The position numbers and the translations under genes were made by a program. Under the pieces are notes generated by a model that saw only the letters and a list, made by a program, of their open reading frames with translations, searched no databases and was not told the origin of the DNA. From contig NZ_JABEQN010000017.1 of assembly GCF_014174165.1 (NCBI RefSeq), forward strand, positions 47,515 to 111,514: DNA of 64,000 bases, given 5' to 3'. This DNA comes from Gluconacetobacter dulcium (GTDB lineage Bacteria; Pseudomonadota; Alphaproteobacteria; Acetobacterales; Acetobacteraceae). Below are positions 51,316-61,308 of this stretch, one piece after another; positions within the stretch are counted from its first letter, which is position 1, and each line of letters starts with the position of its first letter.

Positions 51316-53832
51316 ATGGCGCCAGAGAATCCCACGCTGACCGCGCGCGCGGCAGAACGCGCATTACACGGCTTCGCACTGGATCTGCGCTGGAGCTGGA
51401 ACCACGCGACCGATCCGCTCTGGCGCCAGATCAATCCCGAATGCTGGGAACACACCCAGAACCCCTGGACGACGCTCAACAACGCCTCGCGCGCCCACCT
51501 CAATGCGCTGCTGAACAAGCCCGCCTTCCGCCGCGAAGTCGGCCACGCCATGGCCGCCCAGGCCGAGGGGCTGCGCCACCCCACCTGGTTCGCGCAGCAG
51601 CACGATGCCTCCGCCCTGTCCTGCATCGCCTATTTCAGCATGGAATACATGCTCAGCGAGGCCCTGCCGATCTATTCGGGCGGGCTGGGCAACGTGGCGG
51701 GCGACCAGCTCAAGGCCGCCAGCGACCTCGGCGTGCCGGTGGTCGCGGTCGGCCTGCTGTTCGCCCAGGGCTATTTCCGCCAGGAACTGACGCCGGACGG
51801 CCAGCAGCACGCGCTCTACCCGTTCAACGACCCGTCCCTGCTGCCGATCAGCCCGGTGCTGACGAAGGAAGGCGACGTGCTGCGCATCCCGATCCGTTTC
51901 GCCAGGGGCCATGTGTGGATTCGCGCCTGGAAGGCGACCGTCGGCCGCGCGACGCTCTACCTGCTGGATACCAACGACCCGGCCAATCCGCCCGGCGTAC
52001 GCTGCGTCACCACCCAGCTATACGGCGGCGACGCCGACCTGCGCCTGCGCCAGGAACTCACGCTGGGCATCGCCGGCTGGCGCCTGCTCGATACGCTCGG
52101 CTACCAGCCCGATGTCTGCCACCTCAACGAAGGCCACGCCGCCTTCGCGGCGGTGGAGCGCGCATGCGGCCTGATGGACCGGCTGCACATCCCCTTCCGC
52201 GAGGCACTGACCATCGCGCGGGCTGGCACCCTGTTCACCACCCACACCGCCGTCCCCGCCGGCTTCGACCGGTTTCCGCCCGACCTGGTCCGCACCTACC
52301 TCGCGGACTACACCGCCAACCGGCTCGGCATCCCGATGGAAAGCCTGCTGGCCCTCGGCCGCGCCAATCCGAACGATCATGGCGAGCCCTTCAACATGGC
52401 ATGGCTGGCCATCCGCGCCAGCGGCGCGGTCAACGGCGTCTCGCGCCTGCACGGCACCGTCAGCCGCCGCCTGTTCGCGCCGCTTTTTCCCCGCTGGCCG
52501 GAATGCGAAGTCCCGGTCGGCCACGTCACCAACGGCGTGCACACGCCAAGCTGGGATTCGGTCGAGGCCGACACGCTCTGGACCGAAGCCGCCGGCCCCG
52601 AACGCTGGCGCGGCACGCAGGAGGGCGTGGCCGACCGCATCCGCGCGCTCGACGACCGCACGCTGTGGTCCGCCCGCTGCCAGGCCCGCGCGGGCTTCGT
52701 CCGCAAGATCACCGACCTCTGCGCCCAGCAGCAGGGCTATACGGGCAACGGCGGCCCCTCGGACCTGCCGGTCCCGACCCTGAGCCCCGACGTGCTGACG
52801 CTCGGCTTCGCCCGCCGTTTCGCGACCTACAAGCGGCCGGACCTGCTGCTGCACGACCCCGACCGCCTCGCGCGCCTGCTCTCGCACCACGAACGGCCCA
52901 TGCAACTGGTGCTGGCCGGCAAGGCCCACCCCGCCGACATGGCGGGGCAGGCCCTGATCACGCGCTGGATCGCGTTCTCGCTCCGGCCGGATGTCCGCGG
53001 CCGCGTCATCTTCATGGCCGATTACGACATGGCGCTGGGCCAGGTCCTGGTCCAGGGCGTCGATCTCTGGATCAACACCCCCCGCCGCCCGTGGGAGGCC
53101 AGCGGCACCAGCGGCATGAAGGTGCTGGTCAATGGCGGGCTGAACCTGTCTGAACTGGACGGCTGGTGGGCCGAGGCCTACGCGCCGGAAGTCGGCTGGG
53201 CACTGGGCGACGGCCGCGAACATGGCGACGACCCTGCGGTGGACGCCGCCGAGGCCGAAGCGCTGTACACCCTGCTCGAAACCGAAATCGCCCCGGCCTT
53301 CTACGCCCGCGACCCCCAGGGCATTCCCGCGTCGTGGGTGGCGCGGATGCGCGAGAGCATGGCGCGCCTGACGCCGCTTTTCTCCGCCAACCGCGTGGTG
53401 CGCGACTATACCGAACGTTTTTACCTGCCGGCGGCGGCCCGCTACCACGCCCGGCTGGCCGATGGCGGCCGCGCGGCGCGCGAGATCGTGCAATGGCAGG
53501 ACCTGCTCGATACATCCTGGCCCGATATGCATATTGACTCGGTAACGATCTCGCAGCCCGACGGGCAATACCATGTCACCGTGGCGCTCGCGCTCGGGCC
53601 TGTTCCCGCCGATGCGGTCCAGGTGCAGTTCTACGCCGATCCCGTCGATGGCGGCCCGGCCGCCATAACGATCATCCCCCCCGCCGGCTGCCGCGACGCC
53701 GACGGCCTGACCCATTACGCGCTCACGACCAGACTGGACCGACCGGTAACGGATTACACCGTCCGCGTCGTCCCCACCCATGCCGGCATGGCGATCCCTC
53801 TGGAAAGCCCGCATATCGCCTGGCAGCGTTAA
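51316..53832 (+). CDS. glgP: Alpha-glucan phosphorylase (GT35, DUF3417 type)
   Basis: 838 residues. AAGGGAGAC lies before the ATG. The N-terminal segment FALDLRWSWNHATDPLWRQI is the DUF3417 start typical of the Thermotoga/Mycobacterium type of alpha-glucan phosphorylase, not of the E. coli type. CIAYFSMEYMLSEALPIYSGGLGN and the PLP-binding Lys602 in GTSGMKVLVNGGLNLSELDGWWAE are clear. It removes glucose-1-phosphate from glycogen or maltodextrin ends. Paired with glgX in an operon. The 644 bases that follow contain no gene, only a mobile repeat and the promoter region of the next gene. Confidence 0.95.
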   Translation: MAPENPTLTARAAERALHGFALDLRWSWNHATDPLWRQINPECWEHTQNPWTTLNNASRAHLNALLNKPAFRREVGHAMAAQAEGLRHPTWFAQQHDASALSCIAYFSMEYMLSEALPIYSGGLGNVAGDQLKAASDLGVPVVAVGLLFAQGYFRQELTPDGQQHALYPFNDPSLLPISPVLTKEGDVLRIPIRFARGHVWIRAWKATVGRATLYLLDTNDPANPPGVRCVTTQLYGGDADLRLRQELTLGIAGWRLLDTLGYQPDVCHLNEGHAAFAAVERACGLMDRLHIPFREALTIARAGTLFTTHTAVPAGFDRFPPDLVRTYLADYTANRLGIPMESLLALGRANPNDHGEPFNMAWLAIRASGAVNGVSRLHGTVSRRLFAPLFPRWPECEVPVGHVTNGVHTPSWDSVEADTLWTEAAGPERWRGTQEGVADRIRALDDRTLWSARCQARAGFVRKITDLCAQQQGYTGNGGPSDLPVPTLSPDVLTLGFARRFATYKRPDLLLHDPDRLARLLSHHERPMQLVLAGKAHPADMAGQALITRWIAFSLRPDVRGRVIFMADYDMALGQVLVQGVDLWINTPRRPWEASGTSGMKVLVNGGLNLSELDGWWAEAYAPEVGWALGDGREHGDDPAVDAAEAEALYTLLETEIAPAFYARDPQGIPASWVARMRESMARLTPLFSANRVVRDYTERFYLPAAARYHARLADGGRAAREIVQWQDLLDTSWPDMHIDSVTISQPDGQYHVTVALALGPVPADAVQVQFYADPVDGGPAAITIIPPAGCRDADGLTHYALTTRLDRPVTDYTVRVVPTHAGMAIPLESPHIAWQR

Positions 53833-54044
53833 GAATAACCAATCAAACGTGAAAAGAATGTAAATCACCGACAGGGATGCAGAAAGGCTTACGTTTCAAA
53901 GGCGATACGGCATAGATAAACAAGGCACAGACAGCCTCGCCATGCCGGAACGCAACGGGAGACTCAACAAAAGTGCGACCCGACATCCCCCCGTTTCCGG
54001 CCGTGCGCCATGTTCCCCATGTGCCACCCAGCCCCACGCCCTCA

Positions 54045-54208
54045 GAGCCTGACCGAAAATGCGCGCGGGTGGCGTGTCCTCCGCGCGTGTCCTGCGCTTC
54101 GATGCCCACGGCCATCAAGGCCGCTCCGCTCCGATGCTCGGAAACACACGCCGGACGCGGCCCTGACGGGCCACTCCCGCTCACCAGACCGCATTTTCGG
54201 TCAGGCTC
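54045..54208. mobile_element. MITE-like palindromic element, copy B
   Basis: GAGCCTGACCGAAAATGCG at 54045 is repeated perfectly, inverted, at the right end (to 54208). Both ends are flanked by TCA (54042-54044 and 54209-54211), a 3-base TNA duplication. The interior is homologous to copy A in opposite orientation and carries no ORF of its own. Ends and duplication are those of IS5/IS1031-type elements known from acetic acid bacteria, so this is probably a non-autonomous derivative moved by such a transposase. It sits in the 644-base gap between glgP and the GGDEF-EAL gene; the rest of the gap shows nothing else. Confidence 0.8.
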
Positions 54209-54476
54209 TCACAGGTCCGACGACACGACGATCGGCGCGTACTCGGCTCTCGACCACCGCGCGCCGAGGGCATATGCTGTTGCCACTTTGGTTACCTTTG
54301 CCTCGTAAGAAAGACCAGACAAGACGAGAATGGTTGCTGTGAACCTTCCCTGACCGCACTTCAGACCGCGCACGACGCCACGTCTCAACAATCGATATAA
54401 GGGTACTCGTGGGAATCAATCAGCCTGTCCTCCCGCCCGTCACGGCGGAAGCCATGATGCGGGTGAAGACCTTCTG

Positions 54477-56939
54477 ATGTTCAAAGGTGCATTGGCGATC
54501 CTGCTGTCAATGCTGATCTCGTCACTGGGCGTGTCGGCCCATGCCGCGCCGGTGGATCTTCATGCTTCCATCTGCCTGGACGGCGCGGCGGGCATGGTGG
54601 AGCAGATCGGCCATTCGGCTTACAGTATCCGGGGCTGCGGCATGCCGCCCCGCACCGACGGCTGGGTCTGGCTGCGTCTCTCCGACCCGTCGGTGCTGAA
54701 AGACCTCCCCTCGGGCTGGTCCCTGCTCCTCGACGAAAATCGTTTCGACCGCATCACAGTCGCCGCGACCAACGGCGACGGCAGCATCCAGAATTACAGC
54801 TATTCCGACGGCCATGTCGGCAATGACTGGGCGCCTGGCGGCCTGCTGCGTTTCCCCTTCGATTCGCCCGGCGTGGAAATCTCGAGCCTGTCGATCGGCT
54901 TTCATCATCTCGACGGCGCCCACTTCATCCGGAAAATCGAAGCCCGCACCCCCGATGACGAAGCGGCGCGGAGCACAGCGTGGCTGATCCTGATCGGGAT
55001 CATGATCGGCGCCCTGGTTTCCGCGATGGTCTATAATCTGGCCATCTATGACGGGCGGCGCGACCGCTTCCAGCTCTGGTATGCCGCGTGGACCGTCCTG
55101 GCGCTGGGCTACTGCCTCTCCTGGACCAATTTTCTCGGCATTTTCGACGACCGCCTGACCGGCCCGCTGGCCGTCCGGCTCAGCGACTGTTTCCTGGGCG
55201 CGATGATCGCCGCCGGAACCATGCTCCTGCTCACGCTTATCGAGGCCGACGCGCGCCACCGGCGCCTGCTGTGGACAGGCTATGTCCTGACCGTGCTTTC
55301 CGCCGCCGCCGGCTTCATCGCGGCGGCCGACATGCTGTTTCCGCCGATCTGGACCGATCACCTGTTCAATGGCGTGCTGATTCTGGACGTGCTGTGGATC
55401 GCCGCGACGATTACGGTCGCCATCCGCAGGCAAAGCCGGATCATCTGGTTCTTCCTCCTGGGCTGGCTGCCCGTCATCTCGGTCTTCGCCCTGCGGCTGG
55501 CCCGCAATATAGGGCTCCTGCCCCAGAGCGACGCGATCGACATGACAACCTTCGCCTGCATCGCCTTCGAATCCGTCGCCCTCTCGGTCACGGTCGCCTA
55601 CCGCCTGCGCGATATCGGGCGCGCGCGCGACCAGGCGGCCCGCGCGATGGCTGTCATGCAGACCGAGGCCGAAACGCTGCGCCGCGCGGCAATGACCGAC
55701 CACCTGACCCAACTGGGCAATCGCGCCGCTTTCCAGACGGCTCTCGAACAGGCCGAGCCACTCTCCACCCTGCTGCTGATCGACGTGGACCATCTCAAGT
55801 CGGTCAACGATTCCTACGGGCAGGAACTGGGTGACAATCTGTTGCGTCACATGGCCACCCGTCTCGGCCAGATCGTTCCCGACGACACCATCGTCGCCCG
55901 GCTGGGCGGCGACGAATTCGGCATCATCGTGCCCCGGCCCCTTGCCCAGACGCTGCTCGAACGGCTCGATGCCCTCCAGGGCGAGCCCTGGTCGCAGTCC
56001 GGGCGTACGCTGTCGCTCTGGTTCAGCGTGGGGCAGACCGACTGTAGCGGCTCCGCCGTCTCCGCCATGCACCGGGCCGACCGGGCGCTGTACTGGGCCA
56101 AACAGCGCGGCGGCGGCCGCCGGCAGCCCTATACGCTGGCATTCGACCGCGCCGACTCCCTGGCCGCGCGCCTGCTGACCGACGCGCCCCATGCCCTCGC
56201 GGCCGGCGAATTCGTGCTGTACTACCAGCCCCTGGTCGATCTCAAGACGGGCCTGCAACGCGGCAGCGAGGCCCTGCTGCGCTGGAACCACCCCGAACTC
56301 GGCCTGCTGACGCCACCGGATTTCCAGATCCTGCTGACGGACGAAACAATCGGCCCGCGCCTGCAGGACGAGGTGATTTCCATCGCCCTGGACGCACTGG
56401 CCCATATCGGCGACGGGCTGGCCTACATCGCGGTCAATTTCACCGGCGTGCATCTGCTCGGCGCGGCGGCAGGGCGGCACATCCTCAACCGCCTGCAGGA
56501 AGCCGGGGTCCCGCCCCACCGGCTCTGCGTCGAAGTCACCGAAGGCATCGCCCTGGACCATGCGTCCGAAGAGATCGCCGAGGCCCTGCAGGTGCTGCAC
56601 ACGGCCGGCAGCCGCACCGCGTTCGACGATTTCGGCACGGGCTACGCCTCCCTGGTGCATCTGCTGCGCTTCCCGGTCGATATCATCAAGATCGACCGCT
56701 CCTTCATCCACCAACTCACGATGCCGGCCCGCAACGCGCATGAAATCGTCCGCTCGATCATCTCGCTGGGCAAGGCGCTGAACAAGCAGGTCGTCGCCGA
56801 AGGAATCGAGACGGAAGCCCAGGCCGCCATCCTGCGCGAACTGGGCTGCGATTACGGACAGGGCTATCTTTTCGCCCGCCCCGGCCCGCTCCTCCAGCCG
56901 CCGATCTACTGGCCGGTGCTCGACGAAAGACACGGATAG
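54477..56939 (+). CDS. Membrane GGDEF-EAL c-di-GMP enzyme with 7TM sensor
   Basis: 820 residues. A signal peptide (ILLSMLISSLGVSAHA), a periplasmic all-beta domain (7TMR-DISM extracellular type, residues about 25-165), seven membrane helices to about residue 385, a short coiled coil, GGDEF (LGGDEFGII, 477-481) and EAL (EALLRW from 598) domains. Both catalytic signatures are intact, as is the EAL loop DDFGTGYASL. The protein could therefore make or break c-di-GMP, controlling cellulose synthesis or motility; which activity dominates cannot be told. The sensor may recognise a carbohydrate. The MFS transporter gene begins six bases after its stop. Confidence 0.93.
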   Translation: MFKGALAILLSMLISSLGVSAHAAPVDLHASICLDGAAGMVEQIGHSAYSIRGCGMPPRTDGWVWLRLSDPSVLKDLPSGWSLLLDENRFDRITVAATNGDGSIQNYSYSDGHVGNDWAPGGLLRFPFDSPGVEISSLSIGFHHLDGAHFIRKIEARTPDDEAARSTAWLILIGIMIGALVSAMVYNLAIYDGRRDRFQLWYAAWTVLALGYCLSWTNFLGIFDDRLTGPLAVRLSDCFLGAMIAAGTMLLLTLIEADARHRRLLWTGYVLTVLSAAAGFIAAADMLFPPIWTDHLFNGVLILDVLWIAATITVAIRRQSRIIWFFLLGWLPVISVFALRLARNIGLLPQSDAIDMTTFACIAFESVALSVTVAYRLRDIGRARDQAARAMAVMQTEAETLRRAAMTDHLTQLGNRAAFQTALEQAEPLSTLLLIDVDHLKSVNDSYGQELGDNLLRHMATRLGQIVPDDTIVARLGGDEFGIIVPRPLAQTLLERLDALQGEPWSQSGRTLSLWFSVGQTDCSGSAVSAMHRADRALYWAKQRGGGRRQPYTLAFDRADSLAARLLTDAPHALAAGEFVLYYQPLVDLKTGLQRGSEALLRWNHPELGLLTPPDFQILLTDETIGPRLQDEVISIALDALAHIGDGLAYIAVNFTGVHLLGAAAGRHILNRLQEAGVPPHRLCVEVTEGIALDHASEEIAEALQVLHTAGSRTAFDDFGTGYASLVHLLRFPVDIIKIDRSFIHQLTMPARNAHEIVRSIISLGKALNKQVVAEGIETEAQAAILRELGCDYGQGYLFARPGPLLQPPIYWPVLDERHG

Positions 56940-56944
56940 CGGCC

Positions 56945-58384
56945 GTGTCCTTTCAATCCGCAAAGACAAGCCCGCTCCATGCCCCGACCGGCTGGGCGGC
57001 CCTGTTCTCGGGCGGCAACGCCGCGCGCTCCATCACGCTGTCCGCCGGCGTCGTCCTGCATGCCATCAATCTGTATATGGCCATGACCGTGCTGCCCTCG
57101 GCGGTGCGCGATATCGGCGGCATGCGTTATTATACGTGGAACACGTCGCTTTTCGTCGCCGCCTCGATCGTCGGCTCGTCGCTGTCGGCGCGCGCGCTCG
57201 GCCGCTTCGGCCCACGCACCGCCTACGGCATCGCAACCGCGATCTTCGCCACCGGCGCCGTGCTCTGCGCCACCGCCCCGGCCATGCCGGTGATGCTGGC
57301 CGGCCGCGTGATGCAGGGGATCGGCTCGGGCCTGCTGGTCTCGATGGCCTATGCCGTCATCCGGCTGGTCTTCCCGCCCGACCTGTGGCCACGGGCGATG
57401 AGCATGCTGTCCTCGATGTGGGGCGTCGCCACGCTGATCGGCCCCGCCATCGGCGGCCTGTTCGCCGGCCTCGGCGCCTGGCGCATGGCTTTCTGGACGC
57501 TCGCGGCCCTCTGCATCCCGTTCGTCCTGCTGGCCATCAGCGTGCTGCCCCGCACGACCGGCACCCAGCCCGCCGGCCGCCCCGGCGTCGCGTGGGCGCA
57601 GATCGCGCTGATGGTCGGCTCCGTCCTGTGCCTGTCGGTGGCCGGTTCCAGCCCGCATGTCTGGGCCAATCTGGCCGGATGCCTCGTCGTGCTCGGCCTG
57701 TTCGCCGGCCTCGCCCATCTCGACCGTCACCACCGCACGCGCCTGCTGCCCGCCGGCGCACTCACCTGGGGCTCCGCCCTCGCCCCCCTCTACGCTTTGA
57801 TGGGCTGCCTGGCCCTGACTGTGGAAGTCATCGAGATCTTCGCGCCACTCTTCCTGCAGGACCTCCACCACCAATCCCCGCTCACCGCCGGCTATCTCTC
57901 GGTGCTGATGGCGGCCGGCTGGTCCACCGGCGCCATCCTCAACGCCGGCGCCCCGCCGCCCCGCGTGGCGCGCGCCCTCGTCGCCGCCCCCGCGCTGGGT
58001 TTGGCCGGCATCCTCTTCCTGGCGTTCTACCTGTCCACACCCACCAATGGCGCATGGCCGGCGATGCTGCCCGTCTGCCTGGCCTTCCTGGCCGTCGGGC
58101 TCGGGGTCGGGGCAGCCTGGCCACACCTGCTCACCCGCGTGCTCATGGTCGCCCAGCCCGCCGACCGCGATCTCGCGTCGGCCTCGCTGACCACGGTGCA
58201 ACTCTACACGACGGCCCTGGCCGGCGCCTGGGCGGGCATGATCGCAAACATCGCCGGCCTGGCGGACGGCAACGTGGCCGGCATCGAACAGGCCACGTTC
58301 TGGGTCTTCGCGCTGTTTGCTCTCATCCCGGCCAGCGGCATCGTGGTGGCGCAATGCATCGCCCGCGCGACCAGGGCGCGCTAA
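56945..58384 (+). CDS. MFS transporter (DHA2-like, 14 helices)
   Basis: 479 residues starting with GTG, five bases after the GGDEF-EAL stop, thus probably co-transcribed. Roughly fourteen membrane segments are seen. The motif-A-like ALGRFGPRTAYGIATAIFATG, motif C-like LIGPAIGGLFAGLGAWRMAFW and the PAMPVMLAGRVMQGIGSGLL segment place it among drug/proton antiporters (EmrB/QacA class). Substrates are typically amphipathic drugs or metabolites, unknown here. The link to a c-di-GMP enzyme in one operon is unusual but may reflect only tight packing. Confidence 0.9.
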   Translation: MSFQSAKTSPLHAPTGWAALFSGGNAARSITLSAGVVLHAINLYMAMTVLPSAVRDIGGMRYYTWNTSLFVAASIVGSSLSARALGRFGPRTAYGIATAIFATGAVLCATAPAMPVMLAGRVMQGIGSGLLVSMAYAVIRLVFPPDLWPRAMSMLSSMWGVATLIGPAIGGLFAGLGAWRMAFWTLAALCIPFVLLAISVLPRTTGTQPAGRPGVAWAQIALMVGSVLCLSVAGSSPHVWANLAGCLVVLGLFAGLAHLDRHHRTRLLPAGALTWGSALAPLYALMGCLALTVEVIEIFAPLFLQDLHHQSPLTAGYLSVLMAAGWSTGAILNAGAPPPRVARALVAAPALGLAGILFLAFYLSTPTNGAWPAMLPVCLAFLAVGLGVGAAWPHLLTRVLMVAQPADRDLASASLTTVQLYTTALAGAWAGMIANIAGLADGNVAGIEQATFWVFALFALIPASGIVVAQCIARATRAR

Positions 58385-58615
58385 ACGCCCTCACTTCCAC
58401 CGCTCACACCGCGCCCCCCTCTCCGAAGGCTTCCGAACGGCCTGTAGCCGTCGCACGCCCACAAACACGTCCGATATAAGGCGCGCGTCATCCCGTTTGA
58501 CAAACTTTGTAATGATTGTGGCTTTTCGGCAACGTCTTCAAACCTTCATGGGCCATCCGTCTCCTCATTCCGCTAAGAGCGCCGCGTCAATTCGCCCTGA
58601 TCGGAAGAGACCGGA

Positions 58616-61033
58616 ATGCAGCCAACATTCTTATCCAGACATCTGAAAAAAGCCGTTCCCTCCGCCGCGTCGCGCCGCCGCACCCTGCTGGCCACGACCT
58701 TGCTGGCCATGAGCGTGGCCTCGGCTCACGCGGCATCGACCGATACGACCACGCAGGGCTCGACGCCGCGTCGAAACGCGGTGCAAAAGGCCCCGGCACC
58801 GACGACAGCCCCGGCTCCGGCAACCGAGCAGATCATCTCCACAGCACACCGCACCCGCTCCGAACAGAGCGTGAGTCATGTGCAGATGCAGCGTATGCTG
58901 CCGGGCATGAGCCCGGTGAAGGCCCTGGAAATCCTTCCCGGCGTGGTGTTCGAAAACGCCGATCCCTGGGGCAATAACGAACAGAATTCATCGCTGTTCA
59001 TCCACGGCTTCAACCAGAACCAGCTCGGCTTCACGCTCGACGGCATGCCGCTGGGCGACCAGTCCTACGGCAATTATAACGGCCTGACGCCCCAGCGCGC
59101 GGCCATCAGCGAGATCATGGGCGGTGCGTCGGTCTCCACGGGCGCCGGCGCGCTGGGCACGGCCTCGACCAGCAACCTGGGCGGCACGCTGGAATTCCAG
59201 ACGCAGGACCCGATGCACCGGGCCGGCGGCCAGTTGAACCAGACATTCGGCAGCTGGTCCACGTTCCGCACCTTCGCGCGCATCGACACCGGCGATTTCG
59301 GCAACGGCAATTCGGCCTATGTCGCCTGGGTCCGCCAGGACGCCCGCGCATGGGATTTCGCAGGCCACCAGGGCGGCAACCAGGTCAACGCCAAGTTCGT
59401 CCACGAGGACGACAACAACAAGATCACCACCTTCTTCGACTGGTCGGACAAGGTCGAGCCGAACGAAGACAGCATCTACGACCCCCAATACACGACACTT
59501 TACAAAAAACCCTTTATCTACCCCAATCTTAACGAAGCCCTGAAATACTACAACTCCTCCGAATACAAGGACGCCGGCCTGAATTACCGGAACTACTATT
59601 CCGCGGCCCAGCGCGAGGATTTTCTGGCCTACACCAAATGGACGCATGATTTTTCAAGAAATCTGCACTGGGACAACCAGATCTACTACCACCATGACGG
59701 TGGCGAAGGTGTCGTGGCAGGCCCGATCTCGGCGGCCGGCCTGCCTACCCTCTTCCGCGCGTATTACCCCACCTATTCGGCCTCGCAGCTTTCCGGCGTC
59801 TTCGGCGGCAGCGGCATGGCCACCCGCACGACGGAATACTGGGACAATCGCGGCGGCCTGATCTCGACCCTGCGCTACAAGCTGGGCAACCACCATATCG
59901 AACTGGGCGGCTGGTACGAGCGCAACAACAACACCCAGGCCCGCCGCTGGTATCCGTTCTCGGCCTCCGACCCGACCACACCCTACGACCGGCAGCAGAA
60001 CCCGCTGATCCACCAGTACACCAACTATTTCTACACCAATACCTGGACCACGCACCTTCAGGATACCTGGCAGGTGTCGAAGACTTTCTCGCTGAACGCC
60101 GGCTTCAAGTCCGAACTGGTCTACACGAACGGCACCCTGCCGGTCGCGAGCAAGACCGGCTCGACCGTTCCGGGCGGCACCATCGCGGCGGTCAAGCCGT
60201 TCCTGCCCGCCTTCGGCGCATTGTGGAACATCACGCCGCACGAACAATGGTTCGCGAACATCCAGGAAAACATGCGGGCTTTCCAGGCCGAAGGCACCGG
60301 CAACGCCACCCCCTGGGGCGTCACCACGCAGGAGGCGTTCGACCATTTCCGCGACCACGGCCACCCCGAAACGTCATGGACCTACGAAACCGGCCTGCGC
60401 ACCAACCGCGACATCGCGTTCGGCCCGCTGACGCATATCAGCGGCCAGCTCGAATATTATCACGTCCACTTCTCGAACCGCCTGCTGTCGGTCGCTTCCG
60501 CGCCCAACCTGTCCTGGATCGTCGGCAGCGCCAACATCCTGACCAATGTGGGCTCGGTCTCGACCGACGGCATGGATTTCTCCTTCACCACGCAGTTCGG
60601 CCGCCATTTCTCGTTCTATAACGCGCTGTCCTATAACAAGTCGGTCTATAACGACAATTATTCGACCGGTTCGTCGATCGTGCCGACCGCCGGCAAGAAT
60701 GTCGCGGGCGTGCCGAACTGGACCGAAAAATTCGTGGCCTCGACCAATTGGGGCGCGTTCAACGCCCAGTTCATCGGCGATGTCATCGGCAAGCGTTACA
60801 CCACCTACACCAACGACCAGCATGTCGGCGGCTACGCCCTGTTCAGCCTGAACGCGGGCTACACCATCCACGGCATTCCCCATGTGCGCGGCCTGAAAAT
60901 CCAGGGCAACATCACCAACCTGACCAATACGAAAGGCTGGTCGACACTCAGCATCGGCAACGCCTCGACCACCTACTCGGCCTTCCCGATCGCCCCGCGT
61001 ATGTATTTCCTGACCGTGGGCGCCGAATTCTAA
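58616..61033 (+). CDS. TonB-dependent outer-membrane receptor
   Basis: 805 residues. A long signal peptide ends near AMSVASAHAAST. The plug domain is clear (EQIISTAHRTRSEQSVSHVQ, then KALEILPGVVFENADPWG, then FIHGFNQNQLGFTLDGMPLGDQSYGNYNG), followed by a 22-strand barrel ending in an aromatic residue (MYFLTVGAEF). Repeated Tyr-rich strands and the ending fit classical receptors. It imports a siderophore or another large nutrient through the outer membrane using TonB energy. A strong hairpin terminator follows. No energy-transducing genes or regulators accompany it, so the substrate is unknown. Confidence 0.93.
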   Translation: MQPTFLSRHLKKAVPSAASRRRTLLATTLLAMSVASAHAASTDTTTQGSTPRRNAVQKAPAPTTAPAPATEQIISTAHRTRSEQSVSHVQMQRMLPGMSPVKALEILPGVVFENADPWGNNEQNSSLFIHGFNQNQLGFTLDGMPLGDQSYGNYNGLTPQRAAISEIMGGASVSTGAGALGTASTSNLGGTLEFQTQDPMHRAGGQLNQTFGSWSTFRTFARIDTGDFGNGNSAYVAWVRQDARAWDFAGHQGGNQVNAKFVHEDDNNKITTFFDWSDKVEPNEDSIYDPQYTTLYKKPFIYPNLNEALKYYNSSEYKDAGLNYRNYYSAAQREDFLAYTKWTHDFSRNLHWDNQIYYHHDGGEGVVAGPISAAGLPTLFRAYYPTYSASQLSGVFGGSGMATRTTEYWDNRGGLISTLRYKLGNHHIELGGWYERNNNTQARRWYPFSASDPTTPYDRQQNPLIHQYTNYFYTNTWTTHLQDTWQVSKTFSLNAGFKSELVYTNGTLPVASKTGSTVPGGTIAAVKPFLPAFGALWNITPHEQWFANIQENMRAFQAEGTGNATPWGVTTQEAFDHFRDHGHPETSWTYETGLRTNRDIAFGPLTHISGQLEYYHVHFSNRLLSVASAPNLSWIVGSANILTNVGSVSTDGMDFSFTTQFGRHFSFYNALSYNKSVYNDNYSTGSSIVPTAGKNVAGVPNWTEKFVASTNWGAFNAQFIGDVIGKRYTTYTNDQHVGGYALFSLNAGYTIHGIPHVRGLKIQGNITNLTNTKGWSTLSIGNASTTYSAFPIAPRMYFLTVGAEF

Positions 61034-61045
61034 AGCGCCCCAAAC

Positions 61046-61078
61046 ACAGACGGCCGCCCTATAGAAGCGGCCGTCTGT
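61046..61078 (+). terminator. Hairpin terminator after the TonB receptor
   Basis: A perfect 12-base-pair stem (ACAGACGGCCGC with GCGGCCGTCTGT) and a nine-base loop start 13 bases after the stop, followed by CTTC. No long T-run, but stem strength makes termination likely. Confidence 0.75.
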
Positions 61079-61308
61079 CTTCAGCTTCGATCCTCACTGC
61101 AAGCGTCCGCCGTCACGCGTAGCGCGCGCCATGGTCATGGCCTCCAGCCTGTCGTTGGCATCCTGTTCATGGCGCCTTGTCTCCCTCGGCCCCGCGCCTG
61201 CCTACACAGCATTCCGGGTCTTCGTCCCGTTCACCGTCATCCCGGCCGCCGGCATTCTGATGCTGAACGCCTCGCCGAGAGGTACGCGGCACAGTCCGGC
61301 CTGCACCG

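Noticed and set aside
54522..56969. An 815-codon open frame opposite the GGDEF-EAL gene
   Set aside because: Antisense shadow; the + strand has catalytic motifs, a signal peptide and correct length.
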